Assembly (NCBI GenBank): GCA_026692885.1
Contig: JAPLNJ010000253.1
Coordinates: 1-17,245 of the forward strand
DNA: 17,245 nucleotides
From: Planctomycetota bacterium
GTDB taxonomy: Bacteria > Planctomycetota > Planctomycetia > Pirellulales > Pirellulaceae
Reading direction: 5' to 3'
Shown: piece by piece, positions 8,101-13,555 of the stretch
Numbering within the stretch: the stretch's first letter is position 1
How the letters are laid out: each line of letters opens with the position of its first letter
The notes under the pieces: model-generated
Told to the model about the DNA's origin: nothing
The model's input: only the letters and a program-made list of their open reading frames with translations
Database searches by the model: none
Program-made: the position numbers and the translations under genes

Positions 8101-8243
8101 TTGAACAGTTCAAGTCGCACGCCGTGGGCCTGCCCTTCCGTGCGGTTGATGGACGCGACAACTTCGTCCAGCACGTCACGTTCCGCTTGCACGTCGCCGG
8201 GCGAGGACACGAACACGCGGATGATGCGGACGGTTTCGGGCAT
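5100..8243 (-). CDS. STAND NTPase: DUF4062/TIR-like - NACHT - FGE/C-lectin fold; putative NLR-type defence protein
   Basis: A 1047-residue protein in three parts. Residues 1-175: DUF4062/TIR-like fold, starting RIIRVFVSSPGDVQAERD, with DIYLGIMSTRFG and GSGTEKEF in the positions expected of this group. Residues about 245-700: NACHT ATPase with Walker A GDPGSGKST (256-264), Walker B LLIFDGLDE (359-367), an RILVTSRPYG sensor (487-496) and the winged-helix end FYHLSFQEFLAAE (686-698). Residues about 840-1043: FGE-sulfatase/C-type-lectin fold with RLPTEEEWERAA, GNVWEWC, LRGGSW and GFRVAR. Of the two FGE catalytic cysteines the first position is Ser1014 and only Cys1019 remains, so it is unlikely to make formylglycine; ligand sensing is more likely. 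Known relatives (bacterial NACHT/NLR-like STAND proteins) act in phage defence by oligomerising on a trigger. AGGA lies 8 nt before the ATG. The DNA is visibly more AT-rich than its neighbours, the gene is antisense to them and overlaps a truncated one, all of which point to transfer. Confidence 0.9.
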   Translation of the reverse strand: MPETVRIIRVFVSSPGDVQAERDVLDEVVASINRTEGQAHGVRLELFKWKENVTPQIGPKPQQVIDDQTPAYDIYLGIMSTRFGTPTGRYGSGTEKEFKDALKKWKTAGEPWIAFYFDDAPKSLRKRDEIEQYGKVCDFRDDLEHQGIVCGYVGVRGTKDAFFEKTAEHLRQIVHRQAPVRLQNGVPIGGKQAVKPTIPGQYIDWLQRQCGTIELLGLRLKHGSGVRLNQVYTPLSTGDGKLLLHQFAENSLYVSGDPGSGKSTFCRWVAWLACNNGMPSTDVAAPPEYQERFPVSLGGRLPVLIRLRDFWRCLPILPGEQSMTVEEFAEALRKWLAHEAPPGLEWDCLLAHIESGSALLIFDGLDEVPSTWGDERRLCYPRELLIKGVALAMERWGKRWLEEELEVPQTEDERRLFNDLTEAANKRGKRVKEVVEVFESEYENRLLKKLNTVKESWLMPHIEAVIEVLEAGNVRKLRQKNLIPWNRILVTSRPYGLNEDQRRQIGLPHYPIHGLQRPIQDLLVRRWFYRLKEDHDEGLRTASEMVAHIHAERSLDYLTSNPLLLTSMCIIYDEGKRLPQDKYELYDRIVDTVLHKRYPPVKERVSVIRGRLGAVALGMHTGGKQKRIRVNPEAIASDAEIDVFLQTYRQQDGATERGWRELVEVREDLLSQSGLLMSHDHAHAGFYHLSFQEFLAAERLFVLYGGQEGGLLDWMLVRGAAAGWRNTLSFLFGCLVSKFNLQAGVELLNALAARIDGTVHDPTENVALGELFGDCLAILVGRGVNPDTLSNTIEQVLASRANGFLRNATMLRVGHLGDPRIVVDLRDRAAYVEMLANACRMVGDRKTIPTDEAFLLSRFPVTNAQYVLFLEANGYQDPQWWTDDGWKWRCQMNLTAPCYWNDAKWNSPNQPVVGVSWWEADAFAKWACGRLPTEEEWERAACGPDRHDYPWGDEWQNGICNSQETRLERTSPVGIFPLSRSAPFRLEDMAGNVWEWCRDEQSPFRILRGGSWKSGAGGCLIAHRIKHDPRHRSVELGFRVARSLPDA

Positions 8244-8294
8244 GGTGGCTGTCCTGGGGCTGCGAGGCTGAATCGTTCGGCTTGACGGGAGCCT

Positions 8295-8324
8295 ATTGTA
8301 ACCATGCTGTCCGGCGGGTTTCCA
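8295..8324 (-). promoter_or_regulatory. Candidate sigma70-type promoter of the NACHT gene
   Basis: On the minus strand TGGAAA (8324-8319) and TACAAT (8300-8295) are separated by 18 nt, about 50 nt before the ATG at 8243. The -10 is good, the -35 weak (four of six). Confidence 0.3.
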
Positions 8325-8394
8325 TCAGGCACTGTGGCTGGTAGCGGGCCAATTCCCTGCCCGGGGTTGGTTCACGGCCGCCGGTCGCGCAGGA

Positions 8395-8665
8395 CGCACA
8401 GGCCCCCAGATCAACCAGCAACCACGCGGGGCGGCATCGACGGGGCAAGTACGGCGGCCCCAGGAAATCGACCAAGACGCACCGGACGCCTTGCAGTTGT
8501 GCGGCCTACGCTTGGCCCCATCGACCCGGCGGCGGCCTATGCCGGTGGCTGTTGCCCCCGGTTTACCGTTGCGGCATCCGCGCGAGCCCCCACAGCCTGC
8601 CACGTATGCCGCGGATAGTCTCGGCAATGATTCGGGCATGGAAGGCGGCGGGCGGGGACACGTGA
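8395..8665 (+). pseudogene. Unrecognised coding-like remnant with AYAWPHRPGGGLCRW motif
   Basis: In the frame that stops at TGA 8663-8665 a stretch of about 85 residues looks strongly like protein: KYGGPRKSTKTHRTP, then AYAWPHRPGGGLCRW, then PRMPRIVSAMIRAWKAAGGD. It is rich in Arg, Pro and Trp, with Cys and His spaced as in a small basic or metal-binding protein. No start codon or ribosome site could be assigned upstream, so it is probably a 5'-truncated remnant. I do not recognise the family with confidence; small proteins with a similar central motif may exist in Planctomycetota. Overlapping ATG-started frames on both strands here look like noise. Confidence 0.4.
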
Positions 8666-8884
8666 ACACGCCGCGATTCCCAGGTCAGGCGACAGCCGGC
8701 AGATTGCCGCCGCGAACTTGCGGCGCATCTGGTCTACCTGACCACGCTTACCGATGACCATGAAGTCATCGCTCAGTTGCTGGCAGTCTCACGCAAGTTT
8801 CGCCGCCCTGGCAGAATTCCACGCAGGGTCTTCGCTGAGCTGTCCGAATTCGCCAACGCCTTTGAAGCGGGGATTGACGGCTGA
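8666..8884 (+). pseudogene. Second unrecognised coding-like remnant, same frame
   Basis: Directly after the TGA at 8663-8665, in the same frame, another 72 codons read like real protein: RRELAAHLVYLTTLTDD, EVIAQLLAVSRKF, then VFAELSEFANAFEAGIDG and a stop at 8882-8884. It is helical and without low-complexity bias, but has no start codon. The two pieces may be one gene split by a stop codon, or two neighbours. Function unknown; no homolog is claimed. Confidence 0.35.
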
Positions 8885-8902
8885 CGGGTAGGGGCGGTCA
8901 GG

Positions 8903-9067
8903 GTTCCACCATCGGGCGCGAGGGTCAGGAGATCCGCTACCGCATCGACGGCGTGCTACAGGACGTTCCACCCGGGCGCGCGAGGGTCAGGCGTGATGCG
9001 CATCCTGGACAAGGACGCGATGGTCTGTTCCCCTCTAAGGCCAACACCCGGGCGCGCCAGGGTCAGG
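8903..9067 (+). repeat. Three imperfect 27-nt direct repeats around GspE/PilB-like scraps
   Basis: Copies lie at 8903-8929, 8965-8991 and 9041-9067. All share CGGGCGCG followed within 2 nt by AGGGTCAGG. Copies 1 and 2 also share the leading GTTCCACC, and copies 2 and 3 agree over about 25 nt with a single difference. A fourth, degenerate piece (GGGGCGGTCAGGG) sits at 8891-8903. The intervening segments are 35 and 49 nt. ACCC and GGGT within copies 2 and 3 could pair in a small hairpin. Confidence 0.65.
8911..9040 (+). pseudogene. GspE/PilB-type secretion ATPase fragments
   Basis: Two short stretches match well-known motifs of type II secretion/type IV pilus assembly ATPases. At 8911-8972 the frame reads IGREGQEIRYRIDGVLQD, the segment before the ATP-binding core. 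At 8994-9024 another frame reads VMRILDKDAM, which in intact proteins lies some 60 residues further on after a TLPT..GEK region. The intervening part is replaced by one of the 27-nt repeats. Walker motifs are absent. These are scraps of a gspE-like gene and encode nothing functional. Confidence 0.6.
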
Positions 9068-9173
9068 CGGCGCTCGATACCGGTCTAGCCCATAAGTCCA
9101 AGCGGGTTACCAGTTCGGCGTCTCTTAGCGATGGCTTTCTTGCCTCGGTGCTACTACGCATAGATAAACAAAA

Positions 9174-9238
9174 TTCGACTCGGTGTAGGAGAACGGGCGC
9201 GTCTAGTGTTAGCCTTAGAGGTGTCGTAGCGAGTCGAA
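9174..9238. repeat. Inverted repeat in a low-GC, stop-rich patch
   Basis: TTCGACTCG at 9174-9182 is the exact complement of CGAGTCGAA at 9230-9238, with 47 nt between. The patch from about 9085 to 9232 is visibly less GC-rich than its surroundings, has stops in many frames and no coding signal. It may be the end of a lost mobile element or a folded RNA. The right arm overlaps the first codons of the sulfatase tail. Confidence 0.4.
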
Positions 9239-9340
9239 AAGCAACTGCCCGAGAAAGCAGCCGCATTGGTCAAGCAGCTTCAGGAATGGCGCACCCGAGT
9301 CGGCGGCGCCATGCCCAGGCCCATCCCGGCAATCCAGTAA
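9233..9340 (+). pseudogene. Sulfatase C-terminal tail remnant
   Basis: Thirty-five codons ending in TAA at 9338-9340 read VEKQLPEKAAALVKQLQEW followed by RTRVGGAMPRP. An amphipathic helix followed by W-R/K-x-x-V-G-A-x-M-P is the usual end of planctomycete-type arylsulfatases. Nothing of the enzyme core lies upstream. This piece cannot be joined to the sulfatase fragment at 3981-4376 by any simple event within the window, but could come from the same or a related gene. Confidence 0.6.
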
Positions 9341-9368
9341 GCGCACAGGCACTGCTCCGAAAGTTCCC

Positions 9369-9386
9369 ATGAAACCCACACTCGCA
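9369..9386 (+). repeat. Signal-peptide cassette, partial copy D' (18 nt)
   Basis: Encodes MKPTLA, the start of the cassette, then diverges. The frame closes after 10 codons at a TGA (9399-9401) overlapping the ATG of copy D, forming a tiny coupled leader frame. Confidence 0.55.
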
Positions 9387-9397
9387 GCATCCATCCC

Positions 9398-9463
9398 ATG
9401 AATCGCACCCTCACTATCCTCACCGCCCTGCTGCTAGCGCCGCGGGCCGCGCTGCGCGCCACG
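9398..9463 (+). repeat. Signal-peptide cassette, copy D (66 nt)
   Basis: Full-length, diverged copy. The core CACCGCCCTGCTGCT is close to copy B. No sensible coding sequence follows. Confidence 0.7.
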
Positions 9464-9607
9464 GGCCGTCCGAAATGGGGCAGGACCTTTCTTCTGCGAA
9501 GCACCCTCCGGGCCGTTCTGAGAGGACTTCCTGACCCTTTTCCGGTCACACTCATTGTGGCGAATCCTGCCGATAGGCGGTGGGTGAGGCCTGAAACCGC
9601 CGCTTGA
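9398..9607 (+). pseudogene. Orphan signal peptide with meaningless tail (copy D cassette)
   Basis: The first 22 codons (9398-9463) are a full cassette copy, MNRTLTILTALLLAPRAALRAT. The continuation, RPKWGRTFLLRSTLRAVLRG onward, is Arg/Leu/Pro-rich, resembles no known domain, and its last 19 codons are antisense to the AraC-type gene. The secreted protein once attached has been lost. The Arg replacing Leu after LLLAP and the loss of the AxA cleavage site indicate decay of the signal itself. Confidence 0.55.
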
Positions 9608-9917
9608 AGTGCTGGCCGAAGCGGGAAACGTCGCGGTAGCCGACGCGGCGCGCGATGCGGGCCATGGGCAGGCGCGTGGAGCGCAGGAGTTCGGCAGCCT
9701 TTTCCAGGCGAACCTTCTGCAGGTAGCCCTGAAAGCTCACGCCGTGGTGTTGGCGGAACAGACGGGAAAGATTGCCGGGGCTGGTGAAGGCGACTTTGTG
9801 TGCCACCTCCGTCAGGCGCAGCGGGCAATGCATGCGGAAGGCGACATGGGCCGTGGCGCGTTGGAGTGCGTCGGCGCTGGGCACGCCGGCGGTGTCGTGT
9901 TGTTCGGCGAGGCGCAT
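9552..9917 (-). CDS. AraC-family DNA-binding domain protein (C-terminal domain only)
   Basis: A 121-residue protein made almost entirely of the double helix-turn-helix AraC domain. The first HTH is around LTEVAHKVAFTSPGNLSRLF, the second around MARIARRVGYRDVSRFGQHF, followed by the family ending FKRRFQASPTAYR. Typical AraC/XylR regulators have 280-400 residues with an N-terminal ligand domain. Here a stop lies four codons upstream of ATG 9917, so the sensor domain is missing and the gene is either a truncated remnant or a stand-alone DNA-binding unit. It is divergent from the aldolase fragment across a 123-nt gap (9918-10040), a position suggesting former control of sugar-acid catabolism. The 3' end meets the orphan signal peptide tail-to-tail. 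Confidence 0.8.
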   Translation of the reverse strand: MRLAEQHDTAGVPSADALQRATAHVAFRMHCPLRLTEVAHKVAFTSPGNLSRLFRQHHGVSFQGYLQKVRLEKAAELLRSTRLPMARIARRVGYRDVSRFGQHFKRRFQASPTAYRQDSPQ

Positions 9918-10040
9918 GCCTGGAAACTATGCGAAATCGAACATTGGACTATGTGCGTTCGGGCAATCTCGTCAGTTCGCGGCATTGATGATTGACGCAA
10001 TAACGGCCGCTGCGTCAGAATCACACCGCCGGCTGGCTTT

Positions 10041-10502
10041 ATGGCATTGCGAACATCACTCTACAACAGGACGGTCCAGTACATCAAGGACGCCAATTCC
10101 GACCCCTATATGATCACGCGGCTCGGCATGAAGTTGGGCGACAAGTTGGGGCTATTTTACGGCCACGACAACAATGCGCTCGGTGCGTTCGCTTTCGGCG
10201 CGACGGGCTGGGTTTCCGGTTCAGGCAACTTTGATCCTGCGCGGTGGGCGAAGATCGTCCACCTGTGTATTGACGACGGCAACTTGATCGCGGCGCGGAC
10301 GCTCTGGGACGAAATCATGCCGTTCGTGGATCTGGTGACCGTGGGGCGGCATGGCGAGCGGCCCGATTGGATCGCGGTGATCAAACGCGGGCTGGATCTG
10401 CGCGGCCACGCGGTCGGTCCCGTGCGGCGGCCGATGTTGCCGCTAACGGAGGAAGTGGATACGCTGGTGAATCAGGTCGTCGCCAAGATGAGTTTCGCAT
10501 GA
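10041..10502 (+). CDS. DHDPS/N-acetylneuraminate lyase family aldolase, 5'-truncated
   Basis: A 153-residue frame matching the C-terminal half of the dihydrodipicolinate synthase/NAL superfamily (about 300 residues). VQYIKDANSD aligns with the Schiff-base segment (IKEATGN in E. coli DapA), making Lys16 the substrate lysine. LGLFYGHDNNALGAFAFGATGWVSGSGNFDP matches the LLSGDD..GGHGVISVTAN region. The first half of the TIM barrel, including the GTTGE-type substrate loop, is absent. The frame opens just after a stop at 9993-9995 and ATG 10041 has no clear ribosome site, so this is probably a remnant that keeps reading. Its stop overlaps the transporter start (ATGA), so translation may be coupled. 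Substrate cannot be assigned; a keto-sugar acid or sialic acid is plausible given the neighbours. Confidence 0.75.
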   Translation: MALRTSLYNRTVQYIKDANSDPYMITRLGMKLGDKLGLFYGHDNNALGAFAFGATGWVSGSGNFDPARWAKIVHLCIDDGNLIAARTLWDEIMPFVDLVTVGRHGERPDWIAVIKRGLDLRGHAVGPVRRPMLPLTEEVDTLVNQVVAKMSFA

Positions 10503-11518
10503 ACCTCTGCACCTTCAGTCTGACGCTGGCGTTGTTGTTCGCGGCGCTGGCGGTCTGCACGCGGTTCGTGAAGCCGCTGCACGGGCTGGCGTTCACCTTC
10601 GCTGTGCTTGCGGTGGGCAACGCGGCGGTGGCGTATCCGCCGTTATTCACGGCGTGGGGCGGTTTTGAGTTGAAGCAGGTCATCAGCCCGCTTGTTCAGG
10701 TGATCATCTTTGGCATGGGCATGACGCTGACGCCTGATGACTTCCGCCGCGTGCTCACGATGCCGAGGGGTGTGGTGCTCGGCTGCGTGCTTCACTACAC
10801 CATCATGCCGATTGGCGGGTTCTGCTTCGCTCATCTGTTCGGCTTGGAAGGCGCGGTGGCGACCGGCTTGATCCTGATCGGTTCCGTCCCCAGTGGCACC
10901 TCCTCGAACGTGATCGCGTTGCTCGCCCGCGTCAACGTCCCGTTGTCGGTGACGGTGACCGCCGTCTCGACGCTGATCTCGCCTTTCGTCACGCCGTTCG
11001 CGATGAAGTGGTTGGCCGGGACCTACGCGCCCGTTGCGGCGACTGCCATGATGCTCTCCATTCTGAAGATGATCGTCGCGCCGCTGGTGCTCGGCTTGGT
11101 CATGCACCGGTATCTGCCCGCCGTGACGGCCCGCTTGGTCCGCGTACTCCCCTATCTGGCGATGCTGGCGATTTGCACGATCATCGGTGTCACCATCGCC
11201 CACTCCCGCGAACAACTGTTGAGAATGGGCTTGGCGTTGTTCGCCGCCGCCGTCTGTCACAACGCGACGGGCTATCTGCTTGGTTACTGGGGCGGCCGCC
11301 TCGCCGGCCTCAATCGAACCGACGCCCGCACCTGCGCGTTGGAAGTGGGTCTCCAGAACGGCGGCATGGCCACCGGGCTGGCGTTCGATGTCCTCAAAAG
11401 TCCTGCCGCCGCGCTGGCCTCGGCGGTGTTCGGGCCGTGGAGCGCGGTGACCAGTTCGGTGCTGGCGTCCTGGTGGCGGCGAACGATTCCGCGGGAAGGC
11501 GAGCAGGGGGCGGTATGA
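10499..11518 (+). CDS. Bile acid:sodium symporter (BASS) family transporter
   Basis: A 339-residue membrane protein with about nine or ten hydrophobic segments and family motifs: QVIIFGMGMTLTPDDF after the second or third helix, GLILIGSVPSGTSSNVIALLA (the conserved P-x-G-x-x-S-N sodium-site loop), and ALEVGLQNGGMATGLAF near the end. BASS proteins import organic anions such as bile acids, pyruvate, pantothenate or keto acids with sodium; the substrate here is unknown. ATG 10499 overlaps the preceding stop and starts the first helix; the longer frame from 10367 is antisense-like noise over the aldolase. Length is normal and nothing appears broken. The partner aldolase suggests import of a sugar-derived acid. 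Confidence 0.92.
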   Translation: MNLCTFSLTLALLFAALAVCTRFVKPLHGLAFTFAVLAVGNAAVAYPPLFTAWGGFELKQVISPLVQVIIFGMGMTLTPDDFRRVLTMPRGVVLGCVLHYTIMPIGGFCFAHLFGLEGAVATGLILIGSVPSGTSSNVIALLARVNVPLSVTVTAVSTLISPFVTPFAMKWLAGTYAPVAATAMMLSILKMIVAPLVLGLVMHRYLPAVTARLVRVLPYLAMLAICTIIGVTIAHSREQLLRMGLALFAAAVCHNATGYLLGYWGGRLAGLNRTDARTCALEVGLQNGGMATGLAFDVLKSPAAALASAVFGPWSAVTSSVLASWWRRTIPREGEQGAV

Positions 11519-11555
11519 AATCACGAAGCGGGTCCGCAAAGCGTGCCATCACGAG

Positions 11556-11582
11556 CAGTCCGACCCTGTGCAGGTGGGACTG
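11556..11582 (+). terminator. Hairpin after the BASS gene (weak terminator candidate)
   Basis: CAGTCCGACC (11556-11565) pairs with GGTGGGACTG (11573-11582) with one mismatch, loop of 7 nt. No T-run follows. It sits in the 115-nt gap before the sialidase-like gene. A smaller GCGGC/GCCGC hairpin lies about 20 nt further on. Confidence 0.35.
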
Positions 11583-11633
11583 TTCGCGTAGAGAATTTCG
11601 TTGCGGCTGTAGGCCGCGTTAGGGGCAGGCGAG

Positions 11634-13430
11634 ATGAGAACGACGGTCAGATTCGCGGCGACGGTGGCGATAATACTCACCGTTCTTGAATTGCGCGCCG
11701 CCGAGGACGCGTCGCCCGTGGCGCGCTGGTCGTTCGAGCAGGTGCGCGGGCAGACGGTGCCGGATGCGGTCGGCAACCATGCGGGCGCCGCAAAAGGCGC
11801 GCCGCAGCAGGTGGCGGGCGTGGACGGACAGGCGCTGAAGTTCGACGGCGGCATTGTGAGTGTACCGTCGGCGTCAACGCTGCAGTTCGGCGATGCGACC
11901 TTTAGCGTAGCCGCGTGGGTCAATCCTTACGCGCTCGACGGTCGCCAGCAGATGATTGTTGCGAAGAACGTCTATTCAGCGGACAATCGCGAGTGGGGGC
12001 TGATGCTCGACAGCGACAACCGGTTCCGTTTCTACCTCTGGCAAAACAGATGGAAGACTCTCGCTTCGCCGAGCGAGCCGCGGCCGGGGCATTGGCATCA
12101 CGTCGCGGTGACGGTCGAGAAAGGACTCGCTCGCCTCTACGTCAACGGCAAGCAGGAAGCGGAGGGCGAGCTAGCCTCGTCCATCCCGGTGACCGACGCG
12201 CCGCTGACGATTGGCGGTGTGCAGGACGGCGCGCGAATCAGGCAGACGTTCGTGGGCGCACTCGACGAGGTGTCGCTCTATCGCGGCGTGCTGACGTCGG
12301 CGGCAATCCGCACGCTGGCCGACAAGCCGACGACGACGCACAAGATCGAGATCGTCGAGCCGGTGAAGATTTGGAGCGGTGGCGCGGTTCCGAAGACTGC
12401 TGACATCCCCTTGCTTGAGGGCGTCGAGTTTCACATCCTGAAGAAGCAGCGTCCGGATACCGACGGCTGCAATTGGACGCTCGGAGTCGGCCTCGTCTGG
12501 CACAAGGGCCAGCTCTATGCCTCGTATGGCTTCAACAAGGGCGCGGAGAACACCCCCACCGAGGAAGCCCATGTCCGCACGAGCAGCGATGGTGGCAAGA
12601 CCTGGGGCGTGCCGGTCGTGATGGATCACGGCGAGGGCAATCTCGGCGTGAGTCACGGCGTCTTCCTTTCGCACGGCGGTCAGCTTTGGGCCTTCATGGG
12701 CGCGTTCTATGACACGTTCCAGCGCACCCACACCCGCGCCTACTCGTTGAATGAAACCTCTAGAACATGGGAACCGCATGGCGTGGTCATTGATGGTGGC
12801 TTCTGGCCGATGCAGGAGCCTCAAAAGATGGCCGATGGAAACTGGATCATGGCCGGCGCGCGGGTCTCCCACGGATACGATGTTGTCGGCGACCTGCCCG
12901 CGGTGGCCATCAGTCGAGGCGACGACTTCACCAAATGGGACAGGGTTGTCATTCCCTCGGCGCCAGGTCTCGGGAAGGTCTGGGGCGAGTCCACGGTCAT
13001 CGTCGCAGGCAAACGCATCATCAACATCTCCCGCTACGGAGCTAAGCCTCTAGCGCTGGTGGCCACCAGCGACGACTACGGCCGCACCTGGACGCCATCA
13101 ACGCCGTCCAACCTCCCGATGGCCACCAGCAAACCCTACGCGGGCACGCTCAGCACCGGCCAGCGTTTTCTAATCTGCACGACCACGGCAGACAGCGGCG
13201 GCCGGCGCTCACCCTTGACGATTGCCGTGAGCAAGCCGGGCGAAGCCGTCTTCAGCAAAGTCTTCGTCATTCGCCCCTCCGTCTTCCCCAGCGGCCCCGG
13301 CGTATCCGATCCTCGTGCGGACTTCAGCTATCCCTACGCCGTCGAGCACGAAGACAAACTCTACATCGGCTACACACACAAGAGCCACGCGGCGAACGAG
13401 TTGGCGGTGATCCCGGTCGCCAGCCTGTAA
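11634..13430 (+). CDS. Secreted LamG plus sialidase-like beta-propeller protein
   Basis: A 598-residue exported protein. Residues 1-22 are a signal peptide (MRTTVRFAATVAIILTVLELRA) unrelated to the recurrent cassette. Residues about 28-235 form a LamG/concanavalin-A-like jelly roll: ARWSFEQ, a FDGGIVSVP edge, FSVAAWVNP, WHHVAVTV, ARLYVNGK and FVGALDEVSLYRGVL. Residues about 255-598 are a sialidase-superfamily six-bladed propeller with two clear Asp boxes, SSDGGKTW (317-324) and SDDYGRTW (479-486). The FRIP arginine motif of GH33 sialidases is not seen, so true sialidase activity is doubtful; binding or cleavage of another glycan is possible. AGGGGCAGG lies just upstream of ATG 11634 as a weak ribosome site. 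The gene appears complete. Confidence 0.88.
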   Translation: MRTTVRFAATVAIILTVLELRAAEDASPVARWSFEQVRGQTVPDAVGNHAGAAKGAPQQVAGVDGQALKFDGGIVSVPSASTLQFGDATFSVAAWVNPYALDGRQQMIVAKNVYSADNREWGLMLDSDNRFRFYLWQNRWKTLASPSEPRPGHWHHVAVTVEKGLARLYVNGKQEAEGELASSIPVTDAPLTIGGVQDGARIRQTFVGALDEVSLYRGVLTSAAIRTLADKPTTTHKIEIVEPVKIWSGGAVPKTADIPLLEGVEFHILKKQRPDTDGCNWTLGVGLVWHKGQLYASYGFNKGAENTPTEEAHVRTSSDGGKTWGVPVVMDHGEGNLGVSHGVFLSHGGQLWAFMGAFYDTFQRTHTRAYSLNETSRTWEPHGVVIDGGFWPMQEPQKMADGNWIMAGARVSHGYDVVGDLPAVAISRGDDFTKWDRVVIPSAPGLGKVWGESTVIVAGKRIINISRYGAKPLALVATSDDYGRTWTPSTPSNLPMATSKPYAGTLSTGQRFLICTTTADSGGRRSPLTIAVSKPGEAVFSKVFVIRPSVFPSGPGVSDPRADFSYPYAVEHEDKLYIGYTHKSHAANELAVIPVASL

Positions 13431-13445
13431 TCCGGCGGAGGTGGA

Positions 13446-13460
13446 GCCGGCTTTGCCAGC
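13446..13460 (+). terminator. GC hairpin after the sialidase-like gene
   Basis: GCCGGC-TTT-GCCAGC forms a 6-bp stem with one G-U pair, 16 nt after the stop. TCCGG (13431) and CCGGA (13462) could pair outside it. There is no T-tract, so it may be a REP-like hairpin and not a terminator. Confidence 0.3.
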
Positions 13461-13468
13461 CCCGGATC

Positions 13469-13496
13469 TTGACAGGGAAGCGATCGGCGGCATACA
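13469..13496 (+). promoter_or_regulatory. Candidate sigma70-type promoter of the IclR gene
   Basis: TTGACA (13469-13474) is a perfect -35, followed after 16 nt by CATACA (13491-13496), or after 17 nt by ATACAC. The -10 is modest. TATAAC at 13513-13518 is an alternative -10 without a good -35. Confidence 0.4.
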
Positions 13497-13504
13497 CTCC
13501 GGAC

Positions 13505-13539
13505 GTTTGATGTATAACATTGCAGTTTGCTAATCAAAC
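13505..13539. promoter_or_regulatory. Candidate operator: GTTTGAT / ATCAAAC inverted repeat
   Basis: GTTTGAT (13505-13511) and ATCAAAC (13533-13539) are exact complements with 21 nt between, in an AT-rich island within GC-rich DNA just before the IclR start. Autoregulation by IclR proteins through palindromic sites near their own promoter is common in the family; binding here is inferred. Confidence 0.4.
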
Positions 13540-13555
13540 CACGGGAGTTTCGCTC

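Noticed and set aside
8903..9067. CRISPR-like array (27-nt repeats with spacers)
   Set aside because: Only three diverged copies, unequal spacers (35 and 49 nt), spacers that translate as host-type GspE/PilB motifs, and no cas genes in the window.
9085..9238. Integron attC site
   Set aside because: No GTTRRRY/RYYYAAC core pair was found at the ends of the inverted repeat and no integrase is nearby.
10643..11539. Minus-strand open frame of 298 codons
   Set aside because: Antisense to the BASS transporter; composition dominated by Arg, His, Gln and Gly, with no plausible fold.
11634..13430. Catalytically competent GH33 sialidase
   Set aside because: Asp boxes are present but the FRIP arginine motif and a clear arginine triad are not visible, so only sialidase-like fold is claimed.
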